A stretch of 64,000 nt of DNA from Gemmataceae bacterium (GTDB lineage: Bacteria; Planctomycetota; Planctomycetia; Gemmatales; Gemmataceae), in the NCBI GenBank assembly GCA_009692065.1, contig SHZY01000005.1, positions 1 to 64,000 on the forward strand, written 5' to 3'. The notes beneath the pieces are model-generated. The model was given only the letters and a program-made list of their open reading frames with translations. It had not been told where the DNA came from and made no database searches. This document shows, in pieces, positions 40,313 through 48,568 of this stretch (position 1 is its first letter; every line of letters begins with the position of its first letter). The translations under genes and the position numbers were made by a program.

Positions 40313-41560
40313 TCACTTCGCTGACGGCAGGCGCCCCTCCAGTTTTGCCAGTTCGAACAGCAGCGTTGGGTTCCCCGTGAACGGCTCGTACCCATACTGC
40401 GTCCAGTGGACTACGCCCTCGCGGCCGATCACGAAGGTGCCATGCCGCAAGTCATCGGGCGTCTTGCCGGACGCCGACTGGAACATTCCATACGCCTCGG
40501 CGACCTTGTTGCCCGGATCGGACAAGACGGGAAAGGCAAACTCGCCGTACTGCTTTAACCGGGCTCGCGTCCATTCGGAGGGATCCGCGCTGACCGCGAT
40601 CACCTCGGCGCCCAGTTCGCGGAACTTGGCGATGTCGTCGTGGAGTGCGAATAACTGCCCGACGCAATGGTTGCAATGGTAACCATAGTAAAAGACGAGT
40701 ACCACGGGTCCCTTGGCGAGGCGGCCGTGCAGCCGAAAGTTTTTCCGCTTATGATCATGCAACTCGAAATCCGGAGCGGACTTGCGCAAGAGCGGATGCG
40801 ACTGCGTCTTGACTCGCTCCTTGCTCGTATCCGCCAGCAATCTTTCGAGCGGTTCGGACAGCGGTTTGACATCGTGCCTCCGCAAGTACTCACGGGCCGA
40901 TGTCGCCACGTCCGGACCGGGCGGCAGCACCGCCGGCATCGGCTTGAGCCAGTACGCCCACGAACCCCACGCCAAGAGGCCGATACCTGCCGCCGACAAG
41001 AGCCCGATACCCACCGGCTTGCGCACTCCAACATAACAGAGAAGCGAGGCGCCCACCAAACAGGCCACGCCCAAAAGCGATCCGCTCCACGGGAACGGCC
41101 TCGCAGCGCCCGCATCCATCGCCGTGAAAGGGAGACGCAGCGGATTGTCGTCCTCCGCATCCGCCTCGATGATTGCCTCATACGGCCCCGGCCTGGTGAC
41201 GACGCTGACCCAGCGGCCTAGGCTGTCTGTGCCCGCCGCCGCGATCGTGGATTGGCGTGCGTAGACCAGCCGAACCTGCACGCCGGCCGCAGGCCGACCG
41301 TCCTTGTGGCGGACCACCACCTCGACCTCGCCGCCGGAGATCTTCACCGTGCCTTCCAGGTCCCTTTCCACCGCCTGCGCAGTGGACGATGATACCGCAA
41401 GCAGAACGACGCCCACAATGAAAATCGACGCCGAGCGCCGAAATCCAGCGAAGAAAATGAACCACAGGGGACACGGGGAAAGCGGCTTCCGTTTAGCGTT
41501 CGCGCGACCCCATGCGAACGCTAAACGTAAACGCCCGTGCTTACCGTGGTTCATTCTCAT
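40313..41560 (-). CDS. Membrane-anchored peroxiredoxin (AhpC/TSA-like)
   Basis: The product is 415 residues. ATG 41560 overlaps the stop of the ABC ATPase gene (ATGA), so translation is coupled. The first ~45 residues include an insert encoded by a CGTTTAG hairpin (41490-41527). A signal/anchor follows (SIFIVGVVLLAVSSSTAQA), then a beta domain with AAGVQVRLVYARQ, two transmembrane helices (LLGVACLVGASLLCYVGVRK; GIGLLSAAGIGLLAWGSWAY), and a C-terminal peroxiredoxin domain. That domain reads KSAPDFELHDHKRKNFRLHG, VVLVFYYGYHCNHCVGQLFA and VIAVSADPSEWTRARLKQYG. The active-site CNHC resembles a thiol-disulfide reductase. A role in protecting or reducing the importer or its substrate is plausible. 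Confidence 0.7.
   Translation of the reverse strand: MRMNHGKHGRLRLAFAWGRANAKRKPLSPCPLWFIFFAGFRRSASIFIVGVVLLAVSSSTAQAVERDLEGTVKISGGEVEVVVRHKDGRPAAGVQVRLVYARQSTIAAAGTDSLGRWVSVVTRPGPYEAIIEADAEDDNPLRLPFTAMDAGAARPFPWSGSLLGVACLVGASLLCYVGVRKPVGIGLLSAAGIGLLAWGSWAYWLKPMPAVLPPGPDVATSAREYLRRHDVKPLSEPLERLLADTSKERVKTQSHPLLRKSAPDFELHDHKRKNFRLHGRLAKGPVVLVFYYGYHCNHCVGQLFALHDDIAKFRELGAEVIAVSADPSEWTRARLKQYGEFAFPVLSDPGNKVAEAYGMFQSASGKTPDDLRHGTFVIGREGVVHWTQYGYEPFTGNPTLLFELAKLEGRLPSAK
41490..41527. repeat. CGTTTAGCGTTCGC hairpin inside the 5' end of the peroxiredoxin gene
   Basis: Perfect 14-base arms (CGTTTAGCGTTCGC / GCGAACGCTAAACG) flank a 10-base loop. It is translated in frame as part of the N-terminal extension ahead of the signal anchor, and belongs to the same family as 22205-22262. 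Confidence 0.8.
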
Positions 41561-42378
41561 GCCGACCCATCCTTCGCCCCGCCAGCGAAGTTGAGCATCT
41601 CCAGGATCGCGGTCCGCAGTTCCAGAAACTGCGGGCTGGTGCGCTGCCGGGGCCGCGGCATCGTGATGTCGATCAGGCGATCGATGCGCCCAGGGCGAGG
41701 CGTCATCAGGGCGATGCGGTCGCTCATGTAGATGGCTTCGTCGATGTCGTGCGTGACGAGCACCATGGTAGTGCCTCGCGTCTGCCAAAGCCGTACCACT
41801 TCGTCCTGCATGCGCATGCGCGTGAATTGATCGAGCGCGCCGAGCGGTTCGTCGAGCAACAACACCGCAGGGCGATTGACCAGCGCTCGCGCCAAGGCCG
41901 CTCGCTGGGCCATGCCGCCGGAGAGTTGATGCGGGTAGACGTCGGCGAATGCCTCCAGGCCGACGAGCCGCAAGAACTCCTCTGCCTCGTGGCGGTGCTC
42001 ACGGAGTACGCCGCGAGCGACCAGACCGGCCTGGATGTTGCGGCGCACCGTCAGCCACGGGAACAGGTTTGGATCCTGAAACATCAAACCGCGCTCGGCA
42101 CTCGGCGCGGTGATCGGTTGATTGCCAAGCCGCAGATCGCCGGACGTCGGTTGATCCAGCCCCGCGATCATCCGCAAGAGCGTACTTTTGCCGCATCCGT
42201 TCGGTCCCAAGAGCGACACCATCTCGCCGGGGCGCACGGAAAGCGACATGCGATCCAGGACAAGCACCTCGCCGCCATCGGGCGATGGGTAGACCTTGCA
42301 CACGTCACGAACCTGCAGGGCAGCGGCATCGGCAATCCGGCCCCTTACGGGGCTCGGCTCGCCAGGGGTGGCGGTCAC
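41557..42378 (-). CDS. ABC transporter ATPase, nitrate/sulfonate/taurine type
   Basis: The product is 273 residues from a GTG at 42378 that overlaps the permease stop (GTGA). The longer frame upstream lies inside the permease gene. Walker A is GPNGCGKST (58-66), the signature is LSGGMAQRAALARAL, and Walker B is AVLLLDEPLGALD, with the switch His in LVTHDIDEA. The sequence is closest in feel to SsuB/TauB/NrtD ATPases (FPWLTVRRNIQAGL, MTPRPGRIDRLIDITMPRPR). It powers uptake through the adjacent permease. Confidence 0.85.
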   Translation of the reverse strand: MTATPGEPSPVRGRIADAAALQVRDVCKVYPSPDGGEVLVLDRMSLSVRPGEMVSLLGPNGCGKSTLLRMIAGLDQPTSGDLRLGNQPITAPSAERGLMFQDPNLFPWLTVRRNIQAGLVARGVLREHRHEAEEFLRLVGLEAFADVYPHQLSGGMAQRAALARALVNRPAVLLLDEPLGALDQFTRMRMQDEVVRLWQTRGTTMVLVTHDIDEAIYMSDRIALMTPRPGRIDRLIDITMPRPRQRTSPQFLELRTAILEMLNFAGGAKDGSA

Positions 42379-43463
42379 CACTTGATCACCCCCTTCTGCC
42401 AATTCAGTACCCAGTCGCGGGTGCGGAACAGGCACGTGATCAAGCCCGAAAAGAGCACGGCGGTGACCAGCCACGCCCCGTACATCTTGGTGTATTCCAT
42501 GGAGCTCTGCTGCGCCTTGATGTAATTCCCAAGCCCGCCGGGCACGCCGACGGCCTCGGCCCCGATCAAGGTCAGAAACGAAACGCCCAGGCCCATGAAC
42601 AACCCGATGAAGATGGTCGGTAACGCCGACGGAATGGCAACGCGGAAGATCAGGTACCACTCACCGGCACCCAAGGTGCGGGCAACATCGAGGTACGAAA
42701 GCCGAACATTGGACATGCCGGACGAGGTCAACATCGTCACTGGAAACCAGACCGCAAATCCAATCAGGGCTGTCGCGGGGATAAACGAGTCGTTTGACAG
42801 CATCATCACCGCCGGAACCATGGCCGTCGCGGGCAGCGGGCCAATTACCTTCAAGAGCGGCATGCCCCAATATCGTATGCTGGGGAACCAGCCGATCAAC
42901 ACGCCCGTGAGGACTCCCATGCACACTCCCACGACGTAGCCGCTGACCAAAAGCAACAGCGAATGCCAGGTGCTGCTGAAGATGATGCCGCAATCCTCGA
43001 TCGAACAGCCAAGCACCATTCCGGGCCCAGGAAAAAAGGGCCAGGGAAGCCAGGCCAATTTCTGCGACAACAGGTCGTCGACGCCAAACAAAAACATCGC
43101 GCCAGCCAACAGGGGAGCATAGTAGCGAACCCACGGCCGCGCGGGCAGGCATTGCCAGTGCAAGAGAGCCAGGAAAAGCGAAACGAGGAAGAGCCCCTGG
43201 AGCACGATAGGATACGGCTGCTGCCAAACCGAGATCGGATCCATCCAGGTGGGTTCCAGGTTCTGGCCGTTGGGAATGAAGACATGAATCAGACACGCCG
43301 CCACTGCCGCCACCATCGGCGCAACGACGGCCACGAGTGGACGACCGCAATCGACGTAGCCTGTGTCATTTGAAGCGGTGGCAAGCTGACCAGCCGACAG
43401 AGTGACCGGGTGGCTCTCCCGGTTTTGCGTGGCCGCGTCGGTCGTATGGGTTTTTCCTGCCAC
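42375..43463 (-). CDS. ABC transporter permease, nitrate/sulfonate/taurine type
   Basis: The product is 362 residues. The C-terminal ~230 residues are a BPD_transp_1 permease of the SsuC/TauC/NrtB type (SLLLLVSGYVVGVCMGVLTG, the EAA-like loop ARTLGAGEWYLIFRVAIPSA, LPTIFIGLFMGLGVSFLTLI, GLGNYIKAQQSSMEYTKMYG). The N-terminal ~130 residues add three extra hydrophobic segments (VAAVAACLIHVFIPNGQ, IVLQGLFLVSLFLALLH, YYAPLLAGAMFLFGVDD) that ordinary SsuC proteins lack, so this is an extended version. It is coupled to the ATPase gene by a GTGA overlap and lies 101 bases after the binding-protein gene. Confidence 0.8.
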   Translation of the reverse strand: MAGKTHTTDAATQNRESHPVTLSAGQLATASNDTGYVDCGRPLVAVVAPMVAAVAACLIHVFIPNGQNLEPTWMDPISVWQQPYPIVLQGLFLVSLFLALLHWQCLPARPWVRYYAPLLAGAMFLFGVDDLLSQKLAWLPWPFFPGPGMVLGCSIEDCGIIFSSTWHSLLLLVSGYVVGVCMGVLTGVLIGWFPSIRYWGMPLLKVIGPLPATAMVPAVMMLSNDSFIPATALIGFAVWFPVTMLTSSGMSNVRLSYLDVARTLGAGEWYLIFRVAIPSALPTIFIGLFMGLGVSFLTLIGAEAVGVPGGLGNYIKAQQSSMEYTKMYGAWLVTAVLFSGLITCLFRTRDWVLNWQKGVIKW

Positions 43464-43564
43464 CTCGTCACCTTGTCACAAGGAAGAAAAGGCCAGGGGT
43501 CAGAAGTCAGCTAAATACGGGCTCGCCGCCCTTTGCGTTTTTCTGCACCCTGACTCTTGGTTCT

Positions 43565-44725
43565 TCAATCAACCCCGCAGCAGCCATAGTTGAGCTGGCG
43601 GCCTTCGCACAGGGCCGCGAACATGCCCGGCGCCATCAGCGGCGGGCGTCCACCTCCCTTGACCGTTTCCACCTTGAGGCCCTTGATCCACTCATCGGTG
43701 ACGCCGTCGAGGTCCTGCCAGGCTTTCCGGGTAAGTTCGTCGGGATTGGTCAGCGCCTTGAGCAAACCGGCCCGTTTCATTTCCTTCGCTGCCAAGTCAA
43801 TGCTCACCCGGCACTTGGCGATGCCCGGCATATATTTCAGCTTCGAGATCGCCTGGGCGTTGATCTCCTTGGACGCCGGCGTGTATTTCTTTTCGACAGC
43901 CATCTCAGCAGCCGCGGTCGGGTTCTCTTCGACCCAGCGGGCGCCCTTGAGAATGGCCCGCGTCACCTTGGCTGCCGCCTTGGGATTCTCCTTCGCCAGC
44001 TTGCCGCTGACGACCGACGCGCAGCAATACTCGTCGCTGTAGGGCTCGTCCACCGCCTGGTCGGCGATCGTGCGAACAACGCCCTTGTCCATCAGCATCA
44101 TGCCGACCGGGTCGGAAGTGGCGATCGCGTCAATCCGGCCATCCGCGACGGCCTTGCCGAGCACGTCCGGGGGGAACGGTACCCAGGTGACTTCCTTCGC
44201 CTCGTCGCTCGGATCGATGCCGGCGTTCTTGAGTACACGGCTCGCGAACAAATGGGGTGGACTCCCCTTGTGCGTGGGTACACCAATTCTCTTCCCCTTG
44301 AGTTCTTTCACGCTGACGATGCCGGACTTGGCAGCAACCTGAACCCGGAGGCAACCCGTGTGAACGCCGCCCGTGATCTTGACATCCATGCCCGCCTCGA
44401 TCGGCTTGAGCAGGTACATGATGAGCGTGTGGTTCGCGTCGAAGCGTCCCATCCCGAGACCTTCGCGTAACCCGTCCCAGTCGGTTTTTACCATCGCCAC
44501 GTCCAGACCTTCCTCGGTGAAGAAGCCTTTATGGTAAGCGACGAAAATCGGCGCCTCGCAGGTCAGGCCGAGGTAGGCGACTCTCAGTTTGATCTTTTCT
44601 TCACCCAGAACCACCGGATCCCGTCGGCAACCGACGGCAACCAGGACGAGACAGATGAGCGCCAGGGCGGAGACAAAGCTGATCGCCGTGGTACGTCGCC
44701 AACGTCGCGGCGTGGTGGTATTCAT
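43565..44725 (-). CDS. ABC transporter substrate-binding lipoprotein (NMT1/SsuA-like)
   Basis: The product is 386 residues. The lipobox LVAVGC puts the lipidated Cys at residue 33. The mature protein has the NMT1/SsuA fold (IKLRVAYLGLTCEAPIFVAY, HKGFFTEEGLDVAMVKTDWD, GKRIGVPTHKGSPP, ILKGARWVEENPTAAAEMAV). The family binds nitrate, sulfonates, taurine or pyrimidine precursors, and nothing fixes the ligand. A TCEAP motif replaces the usual aromatic pocket entry, and the C-terminus ends in an odd NYGCCGVD with paired Cys. The leader peptide is nearly the same as that of the CRTAC1 lipoprotein at 51321-53105. The gene begins an operon: binding protein, permease, ATPase, peroxiredoxin. Confidence 0.8.
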   Translation of the reverse strand: MNTTTPRRWRRTTAISFVSALALICLVLVAVGCRRDPVVLGEEKIKLRVAYLGLTCEAPIFVAYHKGFFTEEGLDVAMVKTDWDGLREGLGMGRFDANHTLIMYLLKPIEAGMDVKITGGVHTGCLRVQVAAKSGIVSVKELKGKRIGVPTHKGSPPHLFASRVLKNAGIDPSDEAKEVTWVPFPPDVLGKAVADGRIDAIATSDPVGMMLMDKGVVRTIADQAVDEPYSDEYCCASVVSGKLAKENPKAAAKVTRAILKGARWVEENPTAAAEMAVEKKYTPASKEINAQAISKLKYMPGIAKCRVSIDLAAKEMKRAGLLKALTNPDELTRKAWQDLDGVTDEWIKGLKVETVKGGGRPPLMAPGMFAALCEGRQLNYGCCGVD

Positions 44726-44741
44726 GAGATCCCCGAATCAA

Positions 44742-44772
44742 TGTAGTCACCACGCGAAGCGTGATGACTACA
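44742..44772. repeat. TGTAGTCACCACGC hairpin, copy 1
   Basis: TGTAGTCACCACGCGAAGCG followed by TGATGACTACA is an imperfect palindrome. It lies in the divergent region just upstream of the binding-protein gene and is related to 44845-44877. Confidence 0.6.
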
Positions 44773-44811
44773 CTGGCCCTTGAATGAACGGACCCGATGT
44801 TTCGTGCGTAT

Positions 44812-44822
44812 CTTATATATAA
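44812..44822 (+). promoter_or_regulatory. Possible -10 region (TATATAAT)
   Basis: CTTATATATAATTT is a conspicuous AT-rich run in a GC-rich divergent region, about 65 bases before the chosen start of the 44886 gene. No well-spaced -35 box was found, so the call is weak. Confidence 0.25.
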
Positions 44823-44844
44823 TTTCCGCGTCCCACAATGCTGA

Positions 44845-44877
44845 GTGTGGTCCTCACGCGGAGCGTGAGAACTACAC
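44845..44877. repeat. GTGTGGTCCTCACGC hairpin, copy 2
   Basis: GTGTGGTCCTCACGCGGAGC followed by GTGAGAACTACAC forms a palindrome of the same family as 44742-44772. The two copies bracket the divergent promoter region of the ABC operon and the CRTAC1/TPR operon. Confidence 0.65.
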
Positions 44878-44885
44878 TCCCTACG

Positions 44886-47800
44886 ATGCGGCAGGAAAAA
44901 TGGTTTGCAAGAATCGGTCCATGGATGACTAACATGCAGCTAGTCCGCGATCGCCGCGCCTGGTTCGTTGCAGGGATACTCGCCGTGATCGGTATCGGCA
45001 CGTACCTCTGGTGGGGCCGACAAAGTGCCTTGCCCGGCCGCGAATCGGCGTTGTACCAGGAGTATCAACGAGCGTTCCAGGTCGGCGTCGCCGCGCTCGA
45101 TGCCGGCCGGCCTGAAATCGCCAAGCCCAACCTGGAGCGCGCCGTCGCGATGATTCCTGACGAGCCGGCGGGGTGGGCGAATCTCGCGATTCTCTCCTTG
45201 CACAACAACGACTTCAAGGAAGCGGCCAAGCACCTCAAGCGTGCCCGCGACCTGGCGCCGCACAATCCCGCACTTGAATCCCTCATGGGCCAACTCGCCG
45301 AGAAACAAGGCCGGCAAGCCGATGCGATCGGCCATTATCGCAAGGCTCTGGAAGCCAGGCCGCACGATACGGCCCTGCTTTTCACCTTGGCCAGTGCAGT
45401 CAGCCGCGAGGGCGGCGAGGGGACCGAGGCCGAGTATCAGCGTCTGCTGGAACAAATCCTCAAGCAGCAACCCAACAACCTCCGCGTGCTCCTGAAGCGC
45501 GGACTCGTGGCATTTCAGCGTAAGGATCAAGCCGCGTTTGAGGAAACGATGGAGCGACTCGCACGGCTGGCACCGGAGTGGATCCCGCCGTCGCCCGACG
45601 AGCCAGGCGCAAAAAAAAGGCTCGGCGATGTGCGCGAGGCCGCGGCCAAAGCGCCGCGCGATGTTCCGCACCTGCTGGCCCTGCTGGAGAATATCCTGAA
45701 GCAAGAGCGTAGTTACAAAGCCGATAGCGCGGCGATCACTGCCCCGGAGAGCGCGCCGATTTATGCCTTCATGCGCCTGGCGCCCCCGCGTAACATGCCG
45801 GCGCTGCCGGACCGTGACCTGACCTTCCGAGTCGAATCGCTGATGTTCGAAGTCCTTGAGGACAAGACCCACTGGAACGTCGTTCGTCCCGTCTGGCGAA
45901 TCGGCGAGCTGGAACGCAAGCGCCTGAAGGAAACGGGCGACAAGGGGGGCCACACCATCCGCCCGGCCGACACTTTCAAGCTGACGATCTTCCTCGCCAA
46001 TGCCCGCGAAGTCCGGCGGGCCGACGACAAGAGCGTCAAACTCTCCTTTCCCGGCGGCCCCAACGCGGTGGCGCCGAGCGCCGCCGGCGTCCTGCCCATC
46101 GATCTCGATAACGATTACCGCACCGATGTCGTGCTGGCCGGCGCGGGGGGCTTGCGCTTTTGGCAGCAGCAGCCCGATGGAACCTATGCCGACGTCACTG
46201 CCGAGACCAAATTGCCCAAAAAAATCCTCGACGACGATTACTACGGTGCCTGGGCGGCCGACCTTGACATGGACGGCGACCTCGACATCATCGCCGCACG
46301 CCGGTCCGGCGCGCCGGTGATGCTGCGCAATAACCGCGCTGGACATGAGTTTCCCACGTTCACAGCGATGGAGCCGTTCGCCGGCGTTCGCGACGTCCGC
46401 GGGTTCGTGTGGGCTGACCTGGACAACGACGGTGCCCCCGATGCCGTCCTGCTTGACACAGCCGGCAAGCTGCACCCCTTCGTCAACGAGCGCCACACGC
46501 AATTCACGGCCTGGCCCTTGCCCGACACCGCGGGGAAATTCCTGGCGGCAACGGCGGCCGATGTCAACGACGACGGTGTTTTCGATCTGGTGGCCCTGCG
46601 CGCGGACGGCGGCCTGGTGCGCATCTCCGACCAAGACAAGCGGAAATCGTGGCAGGTCGCTGACCTCGCCAAGTGTACCGTGCCGGCGGACGCCGCCCCC
46701 GGAAATCACACGCTTTTTGTTGAGGACTTGGACAACAACGGTACCCTCGATCTTGCCGTGGCGGGCCCGACCTCGGCCCATGTCTTCCTGGCAGACGAAA
46801 AAGGCAAGTTTTCTCTGCCGGTCATTGATGTCGCTGTGGGCGCGGCCATGTTATTCGATGTCCACCAGGATGGCCGGCTGGACTTCCTCGGCCTCGTCGA
46901 TGACCCCAAGTCCGATGCTCGCCAACTTCACCGCGCGCTCAACATCGGCAAGAAGAACTACCGCTGGCATACGATCTGGCCGCTGGCGCACCCGTTGGCC
47001 GACAACCGCATCAACACCTACGCCATCGGCGGCGAGATCGAGATCCGCGCCGGCATGCTCGTGCAAAAACAGCCGATCCATGGCCCCGTGGTCCACTTCG
47101 GCCTGGGCGAGCAGCTTGGCGCCGACGTGGCACGAATCGTTTGGCCCAACGGCGCCCCGCAGTGGGAGTTCGATATGCCAGGCTTCCGCTTTCTGCCCGT
47201 CGTACAGCGTCTTACCGGTTCCTGCCCGTTCCTATTCACCTACGACGGCACCGGCATGCGCTTTGCCGGCGACTGCATGTGGGGCACGCCGCTTGGCATG
47301 TTTGTCAACGGCCAAAACATTGGCGAATTCCCGCAGACCACCGAATGGCTCAAGATCCCCGGCGCGCATCTCGTGCCGAGGGATGGCTACTACGACGTGC
47401 GCGTTCACGCCTGCTTGTGGGAGACCGACTATTTCGATCAAGTCGCCCTGATCGTCGCCGATCATCCGGCCAACACGGAGCTTCACGTGGATGAGCGATT
47501 TTTCTTGACGCCGACCCCGCCGCGCCTGCATGTAACAACGCCGGCCAGGCCGGTCGCCAGCGCTCTGGATCATCACGGCAAGGATGCAACCGAAGAAATA
47601 CGCGCCATTGATGGCCGCTATCTCGACCGCGCCGCGCGCAGTCGGTTTCAGGGTGTTGTCGAAGACCACTGGGTCGAGATTGACCTCGGCGACGATGCCC
47701 CGCGCGAAGGCCCCGTGCTGCTGGTGGCCCGCGGCTGGCTACAGCCGACCAATAGTTCGATCAACACAGCGCTAGCCCAGGGCAAACACGCCATGCCGCA

Positions 47801-48533
47801 ACCGCTTTCGCTGGAAGTGCCTGACGGAAAGGGCGGCTGGAAGGTCGCGCTCCCCGCGCTCGGCTTCCCGGCAGGCAAGGACAAGACGATGCTCATCCGC
47901 CTCGACGACCTTGGCGAGCCGAGCCCCGTAAGCGGCCGGGTTACCCGCCGCTTCCGCCTCCGCACCAGCATGGCGATCTACTGGGACTTCCTCGGCTACG
48001 CCACCGAGCTGGATCCGAAGCTCGCACAATTGCAACGTCCTGCGCCCTCAGCAGCCGAACTGCGTTACCGCGGCATCCTGCAAATAACCAAGAAGAATCA
48101 GAGTTCGCCGGAGATTCCGGTCTATGATAACGTGATGCCGCGTGGCCAAACGTGGCGTGATCTAACCGGTTTCTACACTCGCTTTGGCGATGTCACCGAG
48201 CTGCTTGCGAAAGTCGATGACCGCTACGTCATCATGAACGCCGGTGATGAGATCGCCCTGCGTTTTCCGGTCTCCGACGGCCCGGCGGCGGGAATGAAAC
48301 GCGACTTCATCTGGGAATGCGACGGCTGGACGCGCGATGGCGATCTCAACACTCGCTTCGGCAACTCGGTGTTGCCACTCCCCGCGCACGGCGTCAAGAC
48401 CGATGATCGCCCGCCGGGCCGACTGCACGATGACCCCGTGTACCGGCGCTTCCCGCGCGATTGGCAGACGTACCACACACGCTATGTGACTTCGGAGGCG
48501 TTCGCCCTTGGCCTGCGAAACTTCCGCCGATAA
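44886..48533 (+). CDS. Large TPR plus CRTAC1 (FG-GAP/ASPIC-UnbV) membrane-anchored protein
   Basis: The product is 1215 residues from ATG 44886, the first Met after the hairpin; ATGs at 44838 and 44925 are alternatives. A signal anchor (WFVAGILAVIGIGTYLWWG) is followed by TPR units at ~45-260 (KPNLERAVAMIPDEPAGWAN, HYRKALEARPHDTALLFTLA). FG-GAP repeats cover ~380-690 (DLDNDYRTDVVLAGAGG, DLDMDGDLDIIAARRSG, DVNDDGVFDLVALRADG). An UnbV-like part (GGEIEIRAGMLVQKQPIHGP, VVHFGLGEQLGADVARIVWP) and a large beta-rich C-terminal domain follow. It fuses the two modules that are separate genes at 31788/33529 and 51321/53205. It starts an operon with another CRTAC1 gene and an RnfD-like gene. Confidence 0.75.
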   Translation: MRQEKWFARIGPWMTNMQLVRDRRAWFVAGILAVIGIGTYLWWGRQSALPGRESALYQEYQRAFQVGVAALDAGRPEIAKPNLERAVAMIPDEPAGWANLAILSLHNNDFKEAAKHLKRARDLAPHNPALESLMGQLAEKQGRQADAIGHYRKALEARPHDTALLFTLASAVSREGGEGTEAEYQRLLEQILKQQPNNLRVLLKRGLVAFQRKDQAAFEETMERLARLAPEWIPPSPDEPGAKKRLGDVREAAAKAPRDVPHLLALLENILKQERSYKADSAAITAPESAPIYAFMRLAPPRNMPALPDRDLTFRVESLMFEVLEDKTHWNVVRPVWRIGELERKRLKETGDKGGHTIRPADTFKLTIFLANAREVRRADDKSVKLSFPGGPNAVAPSAAGVLPIDLDNDYRTDVVLAGAGGLRFWQQQPDGTYADVTAETKLPKKILDDDYYGAWAADLDMDGDLDIIAARRSGAPVMLRNNRAGHEFPTFTAMEPFAGVRDVRGFVWADLDNDGAPDAVLLDTAGKLHPFVNERHTQFTAWPLPDTAGKFLAATAADVNDDGVFDLVALRADGGLVRISDQDKRKSWQVADLAKCTVPADAAPGNHTLFVEDLDNNGTLDLAVAGPTSAHVFLADEKGKFSLPVIDVAVGAAMLFDVHQDGRLDFLGLVDDPKSDARQLHRALNIGKKNYRWHTIWPLAHPLADNRINTYAIGGEIEIRAGMLVQKQPIHGPVVHFGLGEQLGADVARIVWPNGAPQWEFDMPGFRFLPVVQRLTGSCPFLFTYDGTGMRFAGDCMWGTPLGMFVNGQNIGEFPQTTEWLKIPGAHLVPRDGYYDVRVHACLWETDYFDQVALIVADHPANTELHVDERFFLTPTPPRLHVTTPARPVASALDHHGKDATEEIRAIDGRYLDRAARSRFQGVVEDHWVEIDLGDDAPREGPVLLVARGWLQPTNSSINTALAQGKHAMPQPLSLEVPDGKGGWKVALPALGFPAGKDKTMLIRLDDLGEPSPVSGRVTRRFRLRTSMAIYWDFLGYATELDPKLAQLQRPAPSAAELRYRGILQITKKNQSSPEIPVYDNVMPRGQTWRDLTGFYTRFGDVTELLAKVDDRYVIMNAGDEIALRFPVSDGPAAGMKRDFIWECDGWTRDGDLNTRFGNSVLPLPAHGVKTDDRPPGRLHDDPVYRRFPRDWQTYHTRYVTSEAFALGLRNFRR

Positions 48534-48568
48534 TCCCGGAGGGTAGGTCGAGCGCAGCGAGGCCCACG

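Noticed and set aside
44742..44877. Riboswitch or tRNA-like structure in the divergent region
   Set aside because: The structures are simple palindromes of one repeat family; no tRNA arms, T-loop or known riboswitch core could be found.
44940..46781. 613-codon minus-strand frame
   Set aside because: It is the shadow of the TPR/CRTAC1 fusion gene, with no recognisable domain.
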